DNA from: Apostichopus japonicus
Lineage: Eukaryota > Echinodermata > Holothuroidea > Aspidochirotida > Stichopodidae
Assembly: GCF_037975245.1 (NCBI RefSeq)
Contig: NC_092563.1
Span: forward strand, 23,650,960-23,714,959
Direction: 5' to 3'
DNA: 64,000 bases
Positions 49,401 through 55,574 of the stretch are shown here, piece by piece; position 1 is the stretch's first letter, and the number at the start of each line of letters is the position of its first letter. The notes below the pieces were generated by a model. The model did not search any database. It saw only the letters and a program-made list of their open reading frames with translations, and was not told the origin of the DNA. The position numbers were made by a program, and so were the translations under genes.

Positions 49401-51311
49401 TCCCTGGACTGAAGACATAATACCTCTTAAATATATCATTGAAGACTTTCTACCTCATCTACATTTAGATTTCACATTTGAATAAATTCTTAATTTATTC
49501 ACTGCTACAATCTAGAAATTTCTTGTTTTATTGTAATTCCCATGTAACTTATATGTCTGCCAACACAGATACCCCGTGGACAAAGTCCGTCTGTGTGTCA
49601 GCATGTGTGAACCCGATGTAAATGAGCTATGTTATCAAGAGATAAAAGTCAGAGTACAAGGAGATCTAAATGCTCATTATTATACAAAAAGAGAAGTTTC
49701 ATGCAAAATATTGTTGTAATTTAAGAAGAAATTCAAATGAATGACCATGCTAATATTATGAGAAGCAGATAAGATTTTAACAGGTATCAAGGTAAGTCTT
49801 TACTATTTCTAACTTATTTTGAGACAGCTTTTTTGTTTTGCATTGATTTAAGTAAAAACTATTGATATCGTTTGATATTTTAAAGTAGGACAACAATGCA
49901 ATTTATGTTCTAATAGCTATGCTTTATTTCTATAAAATAATAAAAAAAAAGGCAAAAGCCCAAAATTTATAAGAATGCTATTCAATTGCCTCTTGTCAGT
50001 GATTAACACTGAACGGCGACAAAAAAGTTTGGAATCGAAAAGAAACAGTAGCTAATTAATGTTTACTTGGACAAAAGTTCAAAACAACTTGGAAAGTTGT
50101 TTATAGGTCAATCATATGTCACTGTACTTGCGCAATGCTTGGAAGACTTGATAAATTTTTATCATCAATTCGCAAATAAACAAAAAAATTGATTGAATGA
50201 TGAATTGCTATTTCCCAATTCAGTCTCAAAATTCTCCTTCGAAAAATATGCAACAAATGTCATCTTTTTGCAGTATCAACCATCATCACACATGTTCCAG
50301 TTGCTTTTTCCCCAACAAAACCAATACCTCCCACTCTTCCCTCCCTTCTGCCATCATCTCTCTCTATTCCCCACCCACCCACCCACCCACCCCACCCCTC
50401 CCTACCCAACCCCACCACACTTATTCCAAAACCAGTTTTTTTTTTGTTACGCCATCTGGCAAATATGATAACAGGGTTACAGTTAAAGAATCTTGTTCGG
50501 TCAGCAGTTTGACAAAACCTATACCTAGCATTGCTCAATTTGTTTTTTGTTTTTCCCTGGCACATGAATGTTTACCAGCTAGTTATTAATGAATTTTAAT
50601 TAAATCCTCAACATTTTCTCCTCCCAGACACTTTCTGTATTAAATGACACGTCAGGCAGCACAGAAATGGAAAACTTTCCAGATATTTTTTTATTTTCAT
50701 TTTTTTTTTTTTTTTGGAAATAAACTTCAGAAAGACTACTTAAGCCAATGAACTACATTTTGAGAGCATTTTAGAATACATTAATGAATCAGAACCGACT
50801 CATGAAGCTTCTTCAAACTTTAGCATTGTAAAAAGAATATTTTAACAGATGAACCAGATGGACGTGCTACTTGTGATTGATCAACAACACAAAAACTATA
50901 AAGTAATCTTAAAGACAGAATAATCTTCAGCCCACCTTTAAAATACATAAATAAACGATGAAAGCTTGTGGGCATACACAAGTATGTAAGCTGAACGTTA
51001 CATACAAACACGTGAAGCCGCCGCGATGCAGCAAAAATTTATGAACCTCAGATGTCAAATATAAAAAAAAAATTACCATGCAGGGAGAAAAGTCATGAAA
51101 TGTTGTATAATTCTACTAAAAAAATATTGAAACCTTTGGGAATCTTTTCTGAATATTTAGAAAATGTAAGACATAGATGTCTTAAAATAGTGATTTTTAA
51201 AATTTGAACGAAATTTAGCAATGTTTCCTTTTCCTTTTTTACCTCCAATTCACCCTTCTTCTTTTTCTTGTTCTTCTTCTTCTTTGGGCTTCTTGGTGAT
51301 TCCACATACTC
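9315..51311 (-). CDS. PIEZO: PIEZO mechanosensitive ion channel gene, central part (20 visible exons, both ends missing)
   Basis: PIEZO proteins are homotrimeric plasma-membrane cation channels opened by membrane tension; each subunit has an N-terminal blade of repeated four-helix units and a C-terminal pore. The visible exons run 51311 to 9315 on the minus strand and read as one frame of about 949 codons. Family landmarks appear in the vertebrate order: [105 protein letters not shown] and [11 protein letters not shown]. Every exon is bounded by AG/GT, and phases close across all junctions. By memory of vertebrate PIEZO1/2 this spans about residues 400-1300. First exon, promoter, pore region and stop are outside the window. 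Whether it equals PIEZO1 or PIEZO2 cannot be said; invertebrates usually have a single PIEZO. Confidence 0.95.
9467..10361 (-). other. PIEZO: PIEZO intron 19
   Basis: 895 bp. Nothing beyond a G-run near 10319-10336 and a local repeat of tgtgatgtcattttgtaca / tgtgacatcat near 9880-9910. No ORF or element boundaries seen. Confidence 0.7.
10362..10547 (-). CDS. PIEZO: PIEZO exon 19: helices with [10 protein letters not shown] motif
   Basis: 186 nt (1 + 61 codons + 2), acceptor ttcttcaacag|G and donor AGGAG|GTGAGT. It reads [20 protein letters not shown], then [20 protein letters not shown] and [19 protein letters not shown]. Vertebrate equivalents are SYLDMSKVIIFSYLFWFVLT, TGTTRISIFCMGYLVACF and GGDLLLKPIKSILRY. 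Confidence 0.97.
10548..11165 (-). other. PIEZO: PIEZO intron 18 with direct repeat
   Basis: 618 bp. The block attcacgactgtcggcatgg plus eight bases occurs at about 10978-11003 and again at 11127-11152, a direct repeat about 149 bp apart that ends next to the exon 18 donor. Confidence 0.75.
11166..11322 (-). CDS. PIEZO: PIEZO exon 18: helix and NPVPNF linker
   Basis: 157 nt (2 + 51 codons + 2), acceptor tttattag|CT and donor AAGAG|GTAAGA. It encodes [20 protein letters not shown], then a Gly/Asp/Glu-rich stretch and [10 protein letters not shown]. Family counterparts are YDFMLLLCASLQRQIFEDE and HNPVPDFIHCRSYLD. The linker is shorter than, but equivalent to, the vertebrate one. Confidence 0.96.
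11323..11738 (-). other. PIEZO: PIEZO intron 17
   Basis: 416 bp, AT-rich with A/T runs; nothing else recognised. Confidence 0.7.
11739..11828 (-). CDS. PIEZO: PIEZO exon 17: YPW...EWLYLPDY segment
   Basis: 90 nt (2 + 29 codons + 1), acceptor ccattcag|GC and donor TTGA|GTGAGT. The peptide is [19 protein letters not shown] then [10 protein letters not shown]. It aligns with family DYPWR...IIKWLYFPDFIVRPNPVFL. A second GT four bases on (GTGC) is out of phase and a weaker donor. Confidence 0.96.
11829..12417 (-). other. PIEZO: PIEZO intron 16, mostly degenerate minisatellite
   Basis: About 11983-12350 is a degenerate tandem array built on variants of gatttgtgatgacatctatc followed by about 16 further bases. 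Period is roughly 35-40 bp and copies have diverged strongly. Short plus-strand ORFs here are artefacts of the repeat. Confidence 0.75.
12418..12619 (-). CDS. PIEZO: PIEZO exon 16: helices through LGLPPALC
   Basis: 202 nt (67 codons + 1), acceptor tttctttag|ATC and donor TACA|GTGAGT. It continues directly from FGLE with [18 protein letters not shown], then [15 protein letters not shown] and a helix ending [12 protein letters not shown]. Vertebrate equivalents are CFLMSVNVIGQRMDFYA, RRKAIAEIWPKYCCF and GIPPAPCRDYPW. The Pro-Pro motif that terminates the helix is preserved. Confidence 0.97.
12620..13716 (-). other. PIEZO: PIEZO intron 15, mainly the 12886-13608 element
   Basis: 1097 bp. The element takes up two thirds of the intron and ends about 100 bp from the exon 15 donor. 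The remainder has only (AT)n near 12650-12660. Confidence 0.8.
12886..13608. mobile_element. Non-autonomous TIR transposon (hAT-like ends), 723 bp
   Basis: Left end CAGGGATGTAAGT (12886) and right end ACTTACATCCCTG (to 13608) are inverted copies. Both sides carry ATATTA (12880-12885, 13609-13614), a six-base duplication, shorter than the eight bases normal for hAT. The right end is itself duplicated: a 48-bp block with a TTCCGTAAAAATACGGAA hairpin and the terminal motif occurs at about 13513-13560 and 13561-13608. A second tandem duplication containing cactatcgttatgttaggc is at about 12967-13095. No transposase frame is present. Confidence 0.82.
13717..13917 (-). CDS. PIEZO: PIEZO exon 15: helix, linker and FYKFGLE motif
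   Basis: 67 codons, phase 0/0; acceptor attcgacag|GGT and donor GAG|GTACCA. A helix ([18 protein letters not shown]) is followed by a cytoplasmic loop and [16 protein letters not shown]. The last motif is among the most conserved in PIEZO (vertebrate CAKYFINYFFYKFGLE). [14 protein letters not shown] also matches the vertebrate FHDITRLHLDDGLI. Confidence 0.97.
13966..14290. repeat. 160-bp tandem duplication in PIEZO intron 14
   Basis: Copy 1 begins gtaggcagggatgt at 13966 and copy 2 at 14126; both carry ccgtctgtggtcgagtcgtt and gtgtatgaacaaag. The copies differ at many sites. The intron (13918-14617) shows nothing else. Confidence 0.9.
14618..14698 (-). CDS. PIEZO: PIEZO exon 14: loop with WIGLEK motif
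   Basis: 27 codons, phase 0/0; acceptor gttttag|AGC and donor GGG|GTAAGA. It includes [19 protein letters not shown], aligning with family PTEWVGLRKSSPLLVYL, the end of the extracellular loop just before the next helix. NGS and NFS are possible N-glycosylation sites. Confidence 0.88.
16248..16486. mobile_element. 239-bp MITE, hAT type, with 8-bp target duplication
   Basis: Ends are CAGGGTTGTCA (16248) and TGACAACCCTG (to 16486). The flanks are identical, GTTACCAT (16240-16247 and 16487-16494). Several CCGGGCGG / CCGCCCGG motifs sit near the left end, making it locally very GC-rich against an AT-rich background. Far too short to code for a transposase. Confidence 0.9.
17275..17800. repeat. 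Polypurine-rich stretch
   Basis: About 500 bp dominated by A and G on the plus strand (motifs such as aaaggggaccac and aaggagggaaca), hence a polypyrimidine stretch in the PIEZO pre-mRNA. No clear period. It could form triplex DNA or act as a splicing-related tract; neither is shown. Confidence 0.65.
19262..19300. repeat. C-run and (CA)n microsatellite
   Basis: A run of C followed by about nine CA units. Likely polymorphic in length. Confidence 0.95.
20133..20177 (-). CDS. PIEZO: PIEZO exon 13: short extracellular loop exon
   Basis: 45 nt, 15 codons, phase 0/0; acceptor atcatgcag|AAT and donor ATG|GTAAGA. The peptide is [15 protein letters not shown] with a possible N-glycosylation site (NVT). 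Vertebrate proteins have a glycosylated loop of similar length at this point (NCS / NQT region). Position, phase and splice sites support it; the sequence itself is weakly conserved. Confidence 0.75.
22227..23130. repeat. 29-bp minisatellite, about 30 units, with higher-order structure
   Basis: Consensus agtcatcagctagaatgaag followed by cgggtcgag. The middle units are identical or nearly so; edge units carry variants (caggtc, ctagtc, agactg, cagcagctagaataaag) and are decayed. A variant block, ctagtcgagagtcagcag, recurs at 22321 and 22667, 346 bp apart. This equals 12 units minus a 2-bp deletion, so a 12-unit block was duplicated as a whole. No ORF of note. Confidence 0.96.
23225..23540. repeat. 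Degenerate tandem repeat of about 100 bp
   Basis: Three diverged copies sharing cagttgccaaggtt, ggttgaatgt and agtgaaagctatctataagta. The last contains a small (GGTAA)n expansion near 23448-23470. It sits 180 bp from the exon 12 donor. Confidence 0.8.
23724..23903 (-). CDS. PIEZO: PIEZO exon 12: blade helices (SLFN...KMVYQ)
   Basis: 60 codons, phase 0/0, acceptor acctatag|ATT and donor GAG|GTAGGT. It reads [19 protein letters not shown], then [19 protein letters not shown] and an acidic end FPECDDE. Family counterparts are VSLFNYVFLISWAFALPY and VWTCVIIVCKMLYQLQTI followed by a conserved Cys in the loop; the Cys is present here. The 29-bp minisatellite ends about 600 bp downstream in the next intron. 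Confidence 0.95.
23904..24807 (-). other. PIEZO: PIEZO intron 11
   Basis: 904 bp. Apart from a G-rich patch at 24210-24255 no structure was recognised. Confidence 0.7.
24808..24971 (-). CDS. PIEZO: PIEZO exon 11: basic segment and VEIHIAK helix
   Basis: 164 nt (2 + 54 codons), donor CAG|GTAAAG. The acceptor is a tandem NAGNAG: tttcag|CAG, so splicing at 24971 or at 24968 differs by one alanine. A basic region ([16 protein letters not shown]) is followed by [19 protein letters not shown]. The latter matches family WWILELHIIKIVSSYIIWV, the amphipathic start of the next four-helix unit. Confidence 0.93.
24972..26243 (-). other. PIEZO: Part of PIEZO intron 10 before the nested transposons
   Basis: Contains an A-run plus (TA)n microsatellite at 25462-25500. 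No exon-like segment was recognised. The intron as a whole spans 24972-27903. Confidence 0.7.
26366..27602. mobile_element. Inner hAT-like element nested in 26244-27778
   Basis: Ends TAAGCTTGCACGG (26366) and CCGTGCAAGCCTA (to 27602) are inverted copies with one mismatch. The flanking CTGGGAAA is exact on both sides (26358-26365, 27603-27610). Subterminal AACCGGTTTT motifs recur at both ends. It is 1237 bp with no transposase frame. Exact target duplication inside the outer element, which has a mutated duplication, gives the order: outer first, inner later. Confidence 0.9.
26837..27010. repeat. 57/58-bp tandem repeat, three copies, inside the inner transposon
   Basis: Copies start gattgttcta at 26837, 26895 and 26952, each with cttagttgttaaactca and a C-run. 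The C-runs vary in length. Confidence 0.93.
27904..28004 (-). CDS. PIEZO: PIEZO exon 10: acidic linker
   Basis: 101 nt (1 + 33 codons + 1), acceptor ttatacag|A and donor AAGG|GTACGT. The peptide is strongly acidic, with about one third Asp/Glu and no hydrophobic stretch (core [14 protein letters not shown]). Vertebrate PIEZO2 has a Glu-rich linker at this position. It joins in frame to exon 7 directly or through either or both micro-exons. Confidence 0.8.
28005..29796 (-). other. PIEZO: PIEZO intron 9
   Basis: 1.8 kb, AT-rich with scattered A-runs and a G-rich patch at 29405-29432. No elements recognised. Confidence 0.65.
29797..29838 (-). CDS. PIEZO: Probable PIEZO micro-exon 9 (42 nt, linker)
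   Basis: 42 nt with a good acceptor (ttatttcacag|T) and donor TCAGG|GTTAGT. It reads [14 protein letters not shown] in the frame set by the previous exon and leaves two bases that join the next exon without a stop. Also symmetric (phase 2-2) and therefore potentially a cassette exon. The hydrophilic acidic peptide suits the cytoplasmic linker between the LHYFH and VEIHIAK segments. Confidence 0.55.
31492..31680. repeat. 53/54-bp minisatellite with shorter subunits
   Basis: The phrase ttctacatag occurs at 31541, 31594 and 31648. Each unit is made of smaller repeats of acaatgtcctacaatagttc (about 19-20 bp), showing two levels of tandem growth. Confidence 0.93.
31957..32046. repeat. (CCAT)n / (CCAC)n microsatellite
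   Basis: About 90 bp of CCAC and CCAT tetramers, with at least ten uninterrupted CATC units at the right. The minus-strand ORF with repeated Trp-Met-Asp-Gly is its translation, not a gene. Confidence 0.97.
34823..34861 (-). CDS. PIEZO: Probable PIEZO micro-exon 8 (39 nt, linker)
   Basis: 39 nt with acceptor AAAG|G and donor GGTTC|GTAATT. It completes the AG left open by exon 7 and leaves two bases: [13 protein letters not shown] once joined. The exon is symmetric (phase 2-2), so it can be skipped without a frame change. The acceptor lacks a strong pyrimidine tract, which weakens the call. Linker sequence is not conserved, so homology cannot help. Confidence 0.45.
34862..35719 (-). other. PIEZO: PIEZO intron 7
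   Basis: 858 bp; a G-run at 35010-35021 is the only notable feature. Confidence 0.65.
35720..35860 (-). CDS. PIEZO: PIEZO exon 7: helix and LHYFH motif
   Basis: 141 nt (1 + 46 codons + 2). Acceptor is ttcgaacag|A and donor AATAG|GTCAGG. It encodes [20 protein letters not shown], a hydrophobic helix, and [16 protein letters not shown]. This aligns with family LGLKQFTVAELFTRIFIP and LHLHYFHDRFLELT. After it vertebrate proteins enter a long acidic cytoplasmic linker, as here. Confidence 0.95.
   Translation of the reverse strand: MGIPGSSAVQHRGAVHQSIDPGCLHRRNHDAASLLPLGVSEAYTNE
35861..37542 (-). other. PIEZO: PIEZO intron 6 with two small tandem repeats
   Basis: 1.7 kb. A 33-bp unit (cactacattagtgggtgaag core) is duplicated at 36204-36270. 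A 10-bp unit gtaccggttt is repeated about five times at 37080-37136. Nothing else recognised. Confidence 0.8.
37543..37691 (-). CDS. PIEZO: PIEZO exon 6: blade helix and extracellular loop
   Basis: 149 nt, phase 0 in, two bases out. Acceptor is caatttgcag|TTA and donor GACAC|GTGAGT. It reads [19 protein letters not shown], then a tyrosine-rich helix end [16 protein letters not shown]. Family counterparts are WRKILKYFWMSVVIYTMLV and YTYQFENFPGLWQNMTG. Two possible N-glycosylation sites (NIT, NIS) lie in the loop after the helix. Confidence 0.95.
37692..39133 (-). other. PIEZO: PIEZO intron 5, main part
   Basis: AT-rich; a G-rich patch at 38455-38500 and a short palindromic segment (aacaacaagtttgttgttgtt, 37963-37983). 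No elements recognised. The remainder of this intron, to 39495, is the duplication listed separately. Confidence 0.65.
39134..39516. repeat. 177-bp tandem duplication that includes the exon 5 splice donor
   Basis: The block cttaccacaaacaggttgac is found at 39314 (intron) and 39491 (exon/intron boundary), 177 bp apart. The preceding sequence (tatgttttgctgtg, catgacgacga, aagtgtgtaa, acggtgtcg) is also shared. On the minus strand the intronic copy carries the last 20 nt of exon 5 and the same GTG|GTAAGT donor. Confidence 0.93.
39496..39698 (-). CDS. PIEZO: PIEZO exon 5: blade helices ([11 protein letters not shown])
   Basis: 203 nt (2 + 67 codons), acceptor ctcatcag|CG after a good pyrimidine tract and donor GTG|GTAAGT. 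The first bases complete the Ala codon left open by the previous exon. A hydrophilic Gln/Ser-rich linker is followed by [18 protein letters not shown] and [19 protein letters not shown], matching family KYWIYVCGGMFFFVSF and YKIIYMVLFLFCVALYQV. The last about 20 nt and the donor are part of a 177-bp tandem duplication that continues into the intron. Confidence 0.95.
39699..40820 (-). other. PIEZO: PIEZO intron 4
   Basis: 1.1 kb. A C-run lies at 39818-39832. About 40290-40640 has degenerate repeats of caacatgtgacagactc, which give rise to a 108-codon plus-strand ORF (40227-40553) that is not regarded as a gene. Confidence 0.65.
40821..40962 (-). CDS. PIEZO: PIEZO exon 4: end of a helical unit and start of cytoplasmic linker
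   Basis: 142 nt, starting in phase 0 and leaving one base. Acceptor is ttctttgcag|CTT and donor GATG|GTAACT. The start [20 protein letters not shown] matches the family hallmark ILFTITFWLLLRQHL very closely. The second half is a charged linker (SEPREEIDG) without hydrophobic stretches. A SINE tail lies directly upstream of the acceptor, within about 16 nt. Confidence 0.95.
40978..41370 (-). mobile_element. tRNA-derived SINE with LINE-like 3' tail
   Basis: On the minus strand the head has an A-box-like TGGTCAAATGGTTAAGGC (about 41338-41357) and a B-box-like GGTTTGAGCCC (about 41302-41312), with tRNA-like spacing. The body contains the sequence complementary to gtgccttgcccaaggacaca. The tail has GCGCTTTATAAG (about 41010-41021) and ends in (ATT)n at 40978-40993. 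The tail resembles the 3' end of the CR1/L2-type LINE at 1-60, as expected if that LINE machinery mobilises the SINE. A repeat of tgccttaaccac (41329, 41341) sits in the head. Confidence 0.8.
41371..41733 (-). other. PIEZO: Rest of PIEZO intron 3
   Basis: About 360 bp with nothing recognisable. The SINE above fills the other half of this 771-bp intron. Confidence 0.65.
41734..42000 (-). CDS. PIEZO: PIEZO exon 3: transmembrane helices of the blade
   Basis: 89 codons, phase 0/0, acceptor gcag|GCT and donor GAG|GTAACT. It begins [18 protein letters not shown], which aligns with the PIEZO segment AWSITYHSWLTFVLLIWS. It continues through a second hydrophobic stretch ([19 protein letters not shown]) and an ELP-containing extracellular or interface loop, as in the family. 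It ends [14 protein letters not shown], equivalent to the vertebrate TRYPCLDLGA region. Confidence 0.95.
42001..42356 (-). other. PIEZO: PIEZO intron 2
   Basis: 356 bp, the shortest visible intron. No elements seen. Confidence 0.8.
42357..42593 (-). CDS. PIEZO: PIEZO exon 2: acidic Ala/Gly-rich linker, then start of a membrane unit
   Basis: 79 codons, phase 0/0; the acceptor is in ctcctcag|GGT and the donor ATG|GTAAGA. The first two thirds are low-complexity cytoplasmic linker with an alanine run, glycines, and an acidic Ser/Glu stretch. The exon ends with [20 protein letters not shown], matching the vertebrate PIEZO segment MKQSYICALIAMM that starts a four-helix unit. The alanine run is coded by a GCA/GCC/GCT-rich stretch near 42520-42535 that may vary in length between individuals. 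Confidence 0.93.
42594..51242 (-). other. PIEZO: PIEZO intron 1 of the window (8.6 kb)
   Basis: AT-rich; includes the 89-bp tandem repeat, (TA)n near 45808-45822 and 45913-45928, a degenerate catcactgaagac repeat (about 49300-49450), a C-rich (CCCA)n tract (50368-50400) and T-runs. Its 157-codon plus-strand ORF (47988-48461) starts in C-rich repeat and has no domain. An additional PIEZO exon cannot be excluded but none was found. Confidence 0.6.
45175..45760. repeat. 89-bp tandem repeat with half-units
   Basis: The motif gggcttgagccttta recurs at 45285, 45375, 45464, 45553 and 45642, with a related motif at 45241 and 45711. The half-spacing at the left edge and the alternation of cttgagcc and cttaaacc/cttgaacc phrases show that a unit of about 45 bp was doubled first and then amplified. 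Copies are 80-90% alike by eye. Confidence 0.9.
51243..51311 (-). CDS. PIEZO: PIEZO exon 1 (local): polybasic cytoplasmic linker
   Basis: 23 codons, phase 0 at both ends. The acceptor is ttataacag|GAG and the donor GAG|GTAAAA. The peptide starts [13 protein letters not shown] and continues as an almost unbroken lysine run ending GELE. Vertebrate PIEZOs have a charged, poorly conserved linker at this place, just before the QSY membrane segment, so similarity cannot prove it. Support comes from the splice signals, the phase match to the next exon and the position. The next exon lies 8.6 kb away, so a further unseen exon between them is possible. Confidence 0.65.
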
Positions 51312-53439
51312 CTGTTATGATTAAAGATGAAATAAAATGACATGGACAAACAAATAGAGATACAAATATATATATACTGTTAATTATGATTCATTAACAT
51401 TCATCAAGGATTACAATGAGTTAGTTGGAGAAACTATATAGCTTAATTAATGATTTTCTAATTCCTTTTAGAGTTTAGGTCTAAGAATCACTTGGTTGCC
51501 TCTACTAATCTATAAATCCATCTACTCATTGCACCATTCCCCCCCCCCCAACCCCTTTTAACATTCTAAAATATTATTATTGTCACTATTATTAATACTA
51601 TTATTAAAGCATCATGTAAATATTTCTTGGTAGGGAATCCCAACTGAAAGAAACCGTTCCAACTTCTTTATCAAATAAGAATTTCATTTCTGTCAACCCC
51701 CCTCCCCACCCCACAGTTGACTGGGATGGGAATAGCAGCAACCAATCGCCACATTAAACTTAATGCCTCCTTCGCCATATCGAAAGTATCAGAGAAATTA
51801 ATAGTTTACTGGAATGAAATATCATAAACCATAATTATCTACCAGCCAATACCAACTTATAGATTTGAATAAAACTTAATAAGATGTTCCCAAAAATGTA
51901 CCATACGTTCTGCTGTTTTTTTTGTTTTTTTTTGTTTGAAGCATGGTCGTAGCTTTAACAGGTGACAGATAGCGATGACATGCACTTATATCATGAGAAA
52001 CTCAATATACATTCATTCCTATATACAAGTTAATGTCAAATAATATGTGAAGAGTTTTATTATGACAGGTCTTAGAGTTAATGACACAAACCGACTGGTT
52101 TTAGCATCTATTAACATGGTACTGATGGTGATTGGTGGATGTACTGTTATTTGAGGTTAGAGAGGTTGGGAATGTTAAAGTTCTAAATGGATTATTTAAA
52201 TTATACAAAAGGAGTAAAGACAAAAAGGGCACTGGATAGGTGATTTTGTAAATTTATAAAAAATTGGCAGTAAATTAGAATTTGGGTGGATGGTATATAA
52301 GGCACTGAATGAATGATTTTATAAAAAAAAAATTAAAAAAATTGGGGCAATTCAGAAGTACGTTGACAATGAAATGTGAACTCAAAAGTTTTATATGAAG
52401 GAACCATATGTACAGACGCTGAAAACAAAATTCTCTGTAACTCCACCCGCATCCCTCCCTCGCCCCCCCCCTCCTAATATTCTCCCACAGCTCCTTATCA
52501 ATACCCATGGCAAGTTCTCCCCTAGATAGCAATCGACGCAACTTCAAATCTCATTGTGCTACTTGTTAAAGTTGAGAAGCAGTGTCTAGTTTCTTCACAA
52601 ATGTACATTAAAAACTGAAGCAGCAGCCATTTTGGGCTATTACAGTAAAGCACAAAGCTACCATATATATGTGATCCATGTGCACACGTGGCTGAAGCAC
52701 AGTTCAGATTGTATGTGAACTTGGTATGAAAGCAAATTTTAAGGCAAAATCGTCCCTTTCTTTAGGAGCATACGTATGTAAGCTGTCAGCATTACACATC
52801 ATCGATATAAGATAAAGACAGTAATAATGATGAAATAAAATGAGGCAATGCACTAGATTATAATATTGGTTTTTATATATTGCTGTTTAAGTACCATATT
52901 AGCGAATGTTTCTGGATACAGGTCATATATTGTATAATATAATGAATCTATTGCTCATATGAAAGTTGGGATTTTTGTAACACATGCCTTTGTATGACAG
53001 CTAGTGGCACAAAAAAATATTACAAGAAAGTCCTAGCTGGGTACAGTACATCAATATAAGGTAAGGTTCAGTAATTTACCAAACAAGATAGTAAATATTC
53101 ATTAGCTGGTTTCAACCGTTTCACAACTCGGGAGTTGTTCACAATCCAATAGAGAAAGTTTTGTTTGTATTATCATGATATTCTCTAAGGAACTTTTTCA
53201 TTGAGTATCCTTAACATTTATATGTAAGAATATCATGATTTCAGGGTGCCACTCTGAAAAACTAATAAACAAATTATTTTAATCCATTTATTTTAATCTT
53301 GCTCTTAATCTCCATGATCTGGTACCAAAAGACTTGTAGCAAGTCCATATTTGTACTTGGTATTCTAGCACAGTTGTACTTGCCCTGGTGGACTGATACC
53401 AGTACTAATACTCCAGGCATTTTGAAAACCTAGTTTAGA
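51312..53439. other. Upstream of the first visible PIEZO exon; no exon recognised
   Basis: AT-rich DNA with a C-run (51539-51549), T-runs and a C-rich patch at 52447-52475. No PIEZO N-terminal motif was found in minus-strand frames. It is probably intron. Confidence 0.55.
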
Positions 53440-53790
53440 CACAAGTGCAAGATGAAGTGTACTCGTAGTTGTACACAATCCAAGGGGTACTTATACTTGC
53501 ATTCTTTCCAAGGGATACTTGCACTGTACTCATTCCAAGGGATGCGGGTAGTTGAACTTATAAGTTATAACAAGGGGTACTCTAACTCATACCAAGGGGT
53601 TCTTGTAGGTTTACTCATAACAAAGAGGTACTCGTACTCATACCAAGGGGTACTTGCACTTGTCCTCATACCAAAGGGGTTCTTGTAGTTGTACTCATAC
53701 CAATGGTAACTAATACCAAGGGGTATTTGCACCTTTACTCTCATAACAAGGTCCATTCTACTCATACTCTTGCTGTGGTACTAGTACTAC
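53440..53790. repeat. Degenerate minisatellite built on actcataccaaggggtacttg
   Basis: At least ten diverged units of about 23-33 bp carrying ccaaggggtac or ccaagggatac. The 78-codon plus-strand ORF with repeated Phe-Gln-Gly is its translation. Confidence 0.88.
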
Positions 53791-55574
53791 AAGTCCAGTA
53801 GATACCCAAACAGTGGCAGGCTCAACCCAGCATACAGCAATGAGAGGCATTAGATGCAGGAAGTATATCAGGAAGCAGCTCTCAAAGTAGTATTTCTTCT
53901 TTTCTTTTATTATCTTCTGAGTACCATAATAACAAGTAAGCTGCCAAACAGCACCTCAGGCCCTAAGGCACCAATATCTTTCCCCTAACCCCCCCCCCCC
54001 CCATAAGTTTTCTTGGCACTTTGAAAATTGTAGAAAGTTTGCATATCTTGCCTAACAGTTTCATAGATGTCCCTACAGACCTCAGGACCTCCCGAAAGTG
54101 GGTGGGGGGGGGGGTTAGGAGGGCCTAGGCACTGGCACTTGCCTTTTCTACCTATTGAATAACCCAGCACTGCTGCCAAGAAAATGTGTGAAAAGTAGCA
54201 CTTAGTGTAGGGAAAAGCAACATTAGCAATGAACAGACTTTGACTTTCACAAAACAAACTATTACCTGGTTATCTACAACTTCCTTTTTCCTCAATGTTA
54301 ATGTTGCTAAACTGAACATTTTGCACTTGAATTCTGAAATACATAGATATTAATATCTAATATCTAATTCCATTGATCCATTTTGATATGTGTTAGCAGA
54401 ACCAGGAGCACAAGCATAACATTGTAGCGATGAAGAAAGCTCATAAACCGGTTGCTATGGTAACAGCAATGTTGTCTGAAGAGAATTGACAGGATGGCAA
54501 AATGGTTAATTTTGCCCAGCTCTGGTCAATGTTTGACCAAATTCAGGGACATTTCTTCCAAAACTCACCGAATTTAAGCTATCCGTTGGTAATAATGCAT
54601 CGGTGCTTGCAGCAAAGGAGACAAGCATTACTGGTTCCTTCGGGTCCTGGTTTTGGAGGATTTAAAGTAATTTTTGTATTTCAAAATGTTTCTATAATTG
54701 AAGAATATTCTCATAAGCTTTAATATGACGTCCTATCTTGTCAAATGACACACCCCTCAATCTGCTTTTGATGCAAGTTTATGGTATTATGGTTTACAAT
54801 GTTGTCAAACATTGGTTAAGTTTTACACTAGATAGCTATTACAAATTACATTAACAGGTTTAACTCAGTTATTTTTCTATTGAATATGTATCTTCTTATC
54901 ACGCTCAAGAAACATAAACTGCTTTAATACATGTTTGCTTCGAAATTGTAATGACCGCACATGGTCAGTAATACTACAACAGCACAGGCTACACCTACAC
55001 TTTGCATATTACACATGATGATAGCAAATTATTAACCTGCAGATCTTTGTCATTTTTATAATATACAACTCGATACTAAAAATGAGAGTACCATACATTG
55101 TCATTTTCTTATCAGCAATTCTTTCACGTAAAAGAAAGAACATTTTGAACATTTTGAAAATGTCCAAACTGCTTCATGTTTGCGTGTGAAAGAGCTTAAC
55201 AAAGTATCTGGGAAACATATTCAGTGGAGTGAATGATGAATGACAAGCTAGCTAAAAGATTCATTTGGAGAAGAGAAATCAATGAAAGTGTGTCTTTGTT
55301 GCACAAAAATTTAATCACAGTTTGAGTAAAACCCAAGTTGGTGTGGTTGAAATTCCAAAAATGGTGAACGAATCAAAAAAGGTACTTTACAGCAAGATGC
55401 ACTGAATGTAACAAATGTTTTACCTAAATTCAGTTCCAGCTAATATTACCACAATAACAAAAAATAACCCTTCCTTGATTGTCATTATTTTATGTTCTAT
55501 ACTCCTCACATGTCTTAAAATATATCTCATTTTCTTTTCTCCCATTTTTCCTCTTACTTTGCAGGAAATAAACA
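53791..55574. other. Unassigned DNA
   Basis: C-run (53989-54002) and G-run (54103-54114) about 110 bp apart that could pair. No gene or element recognised. Confidence 0.6.
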
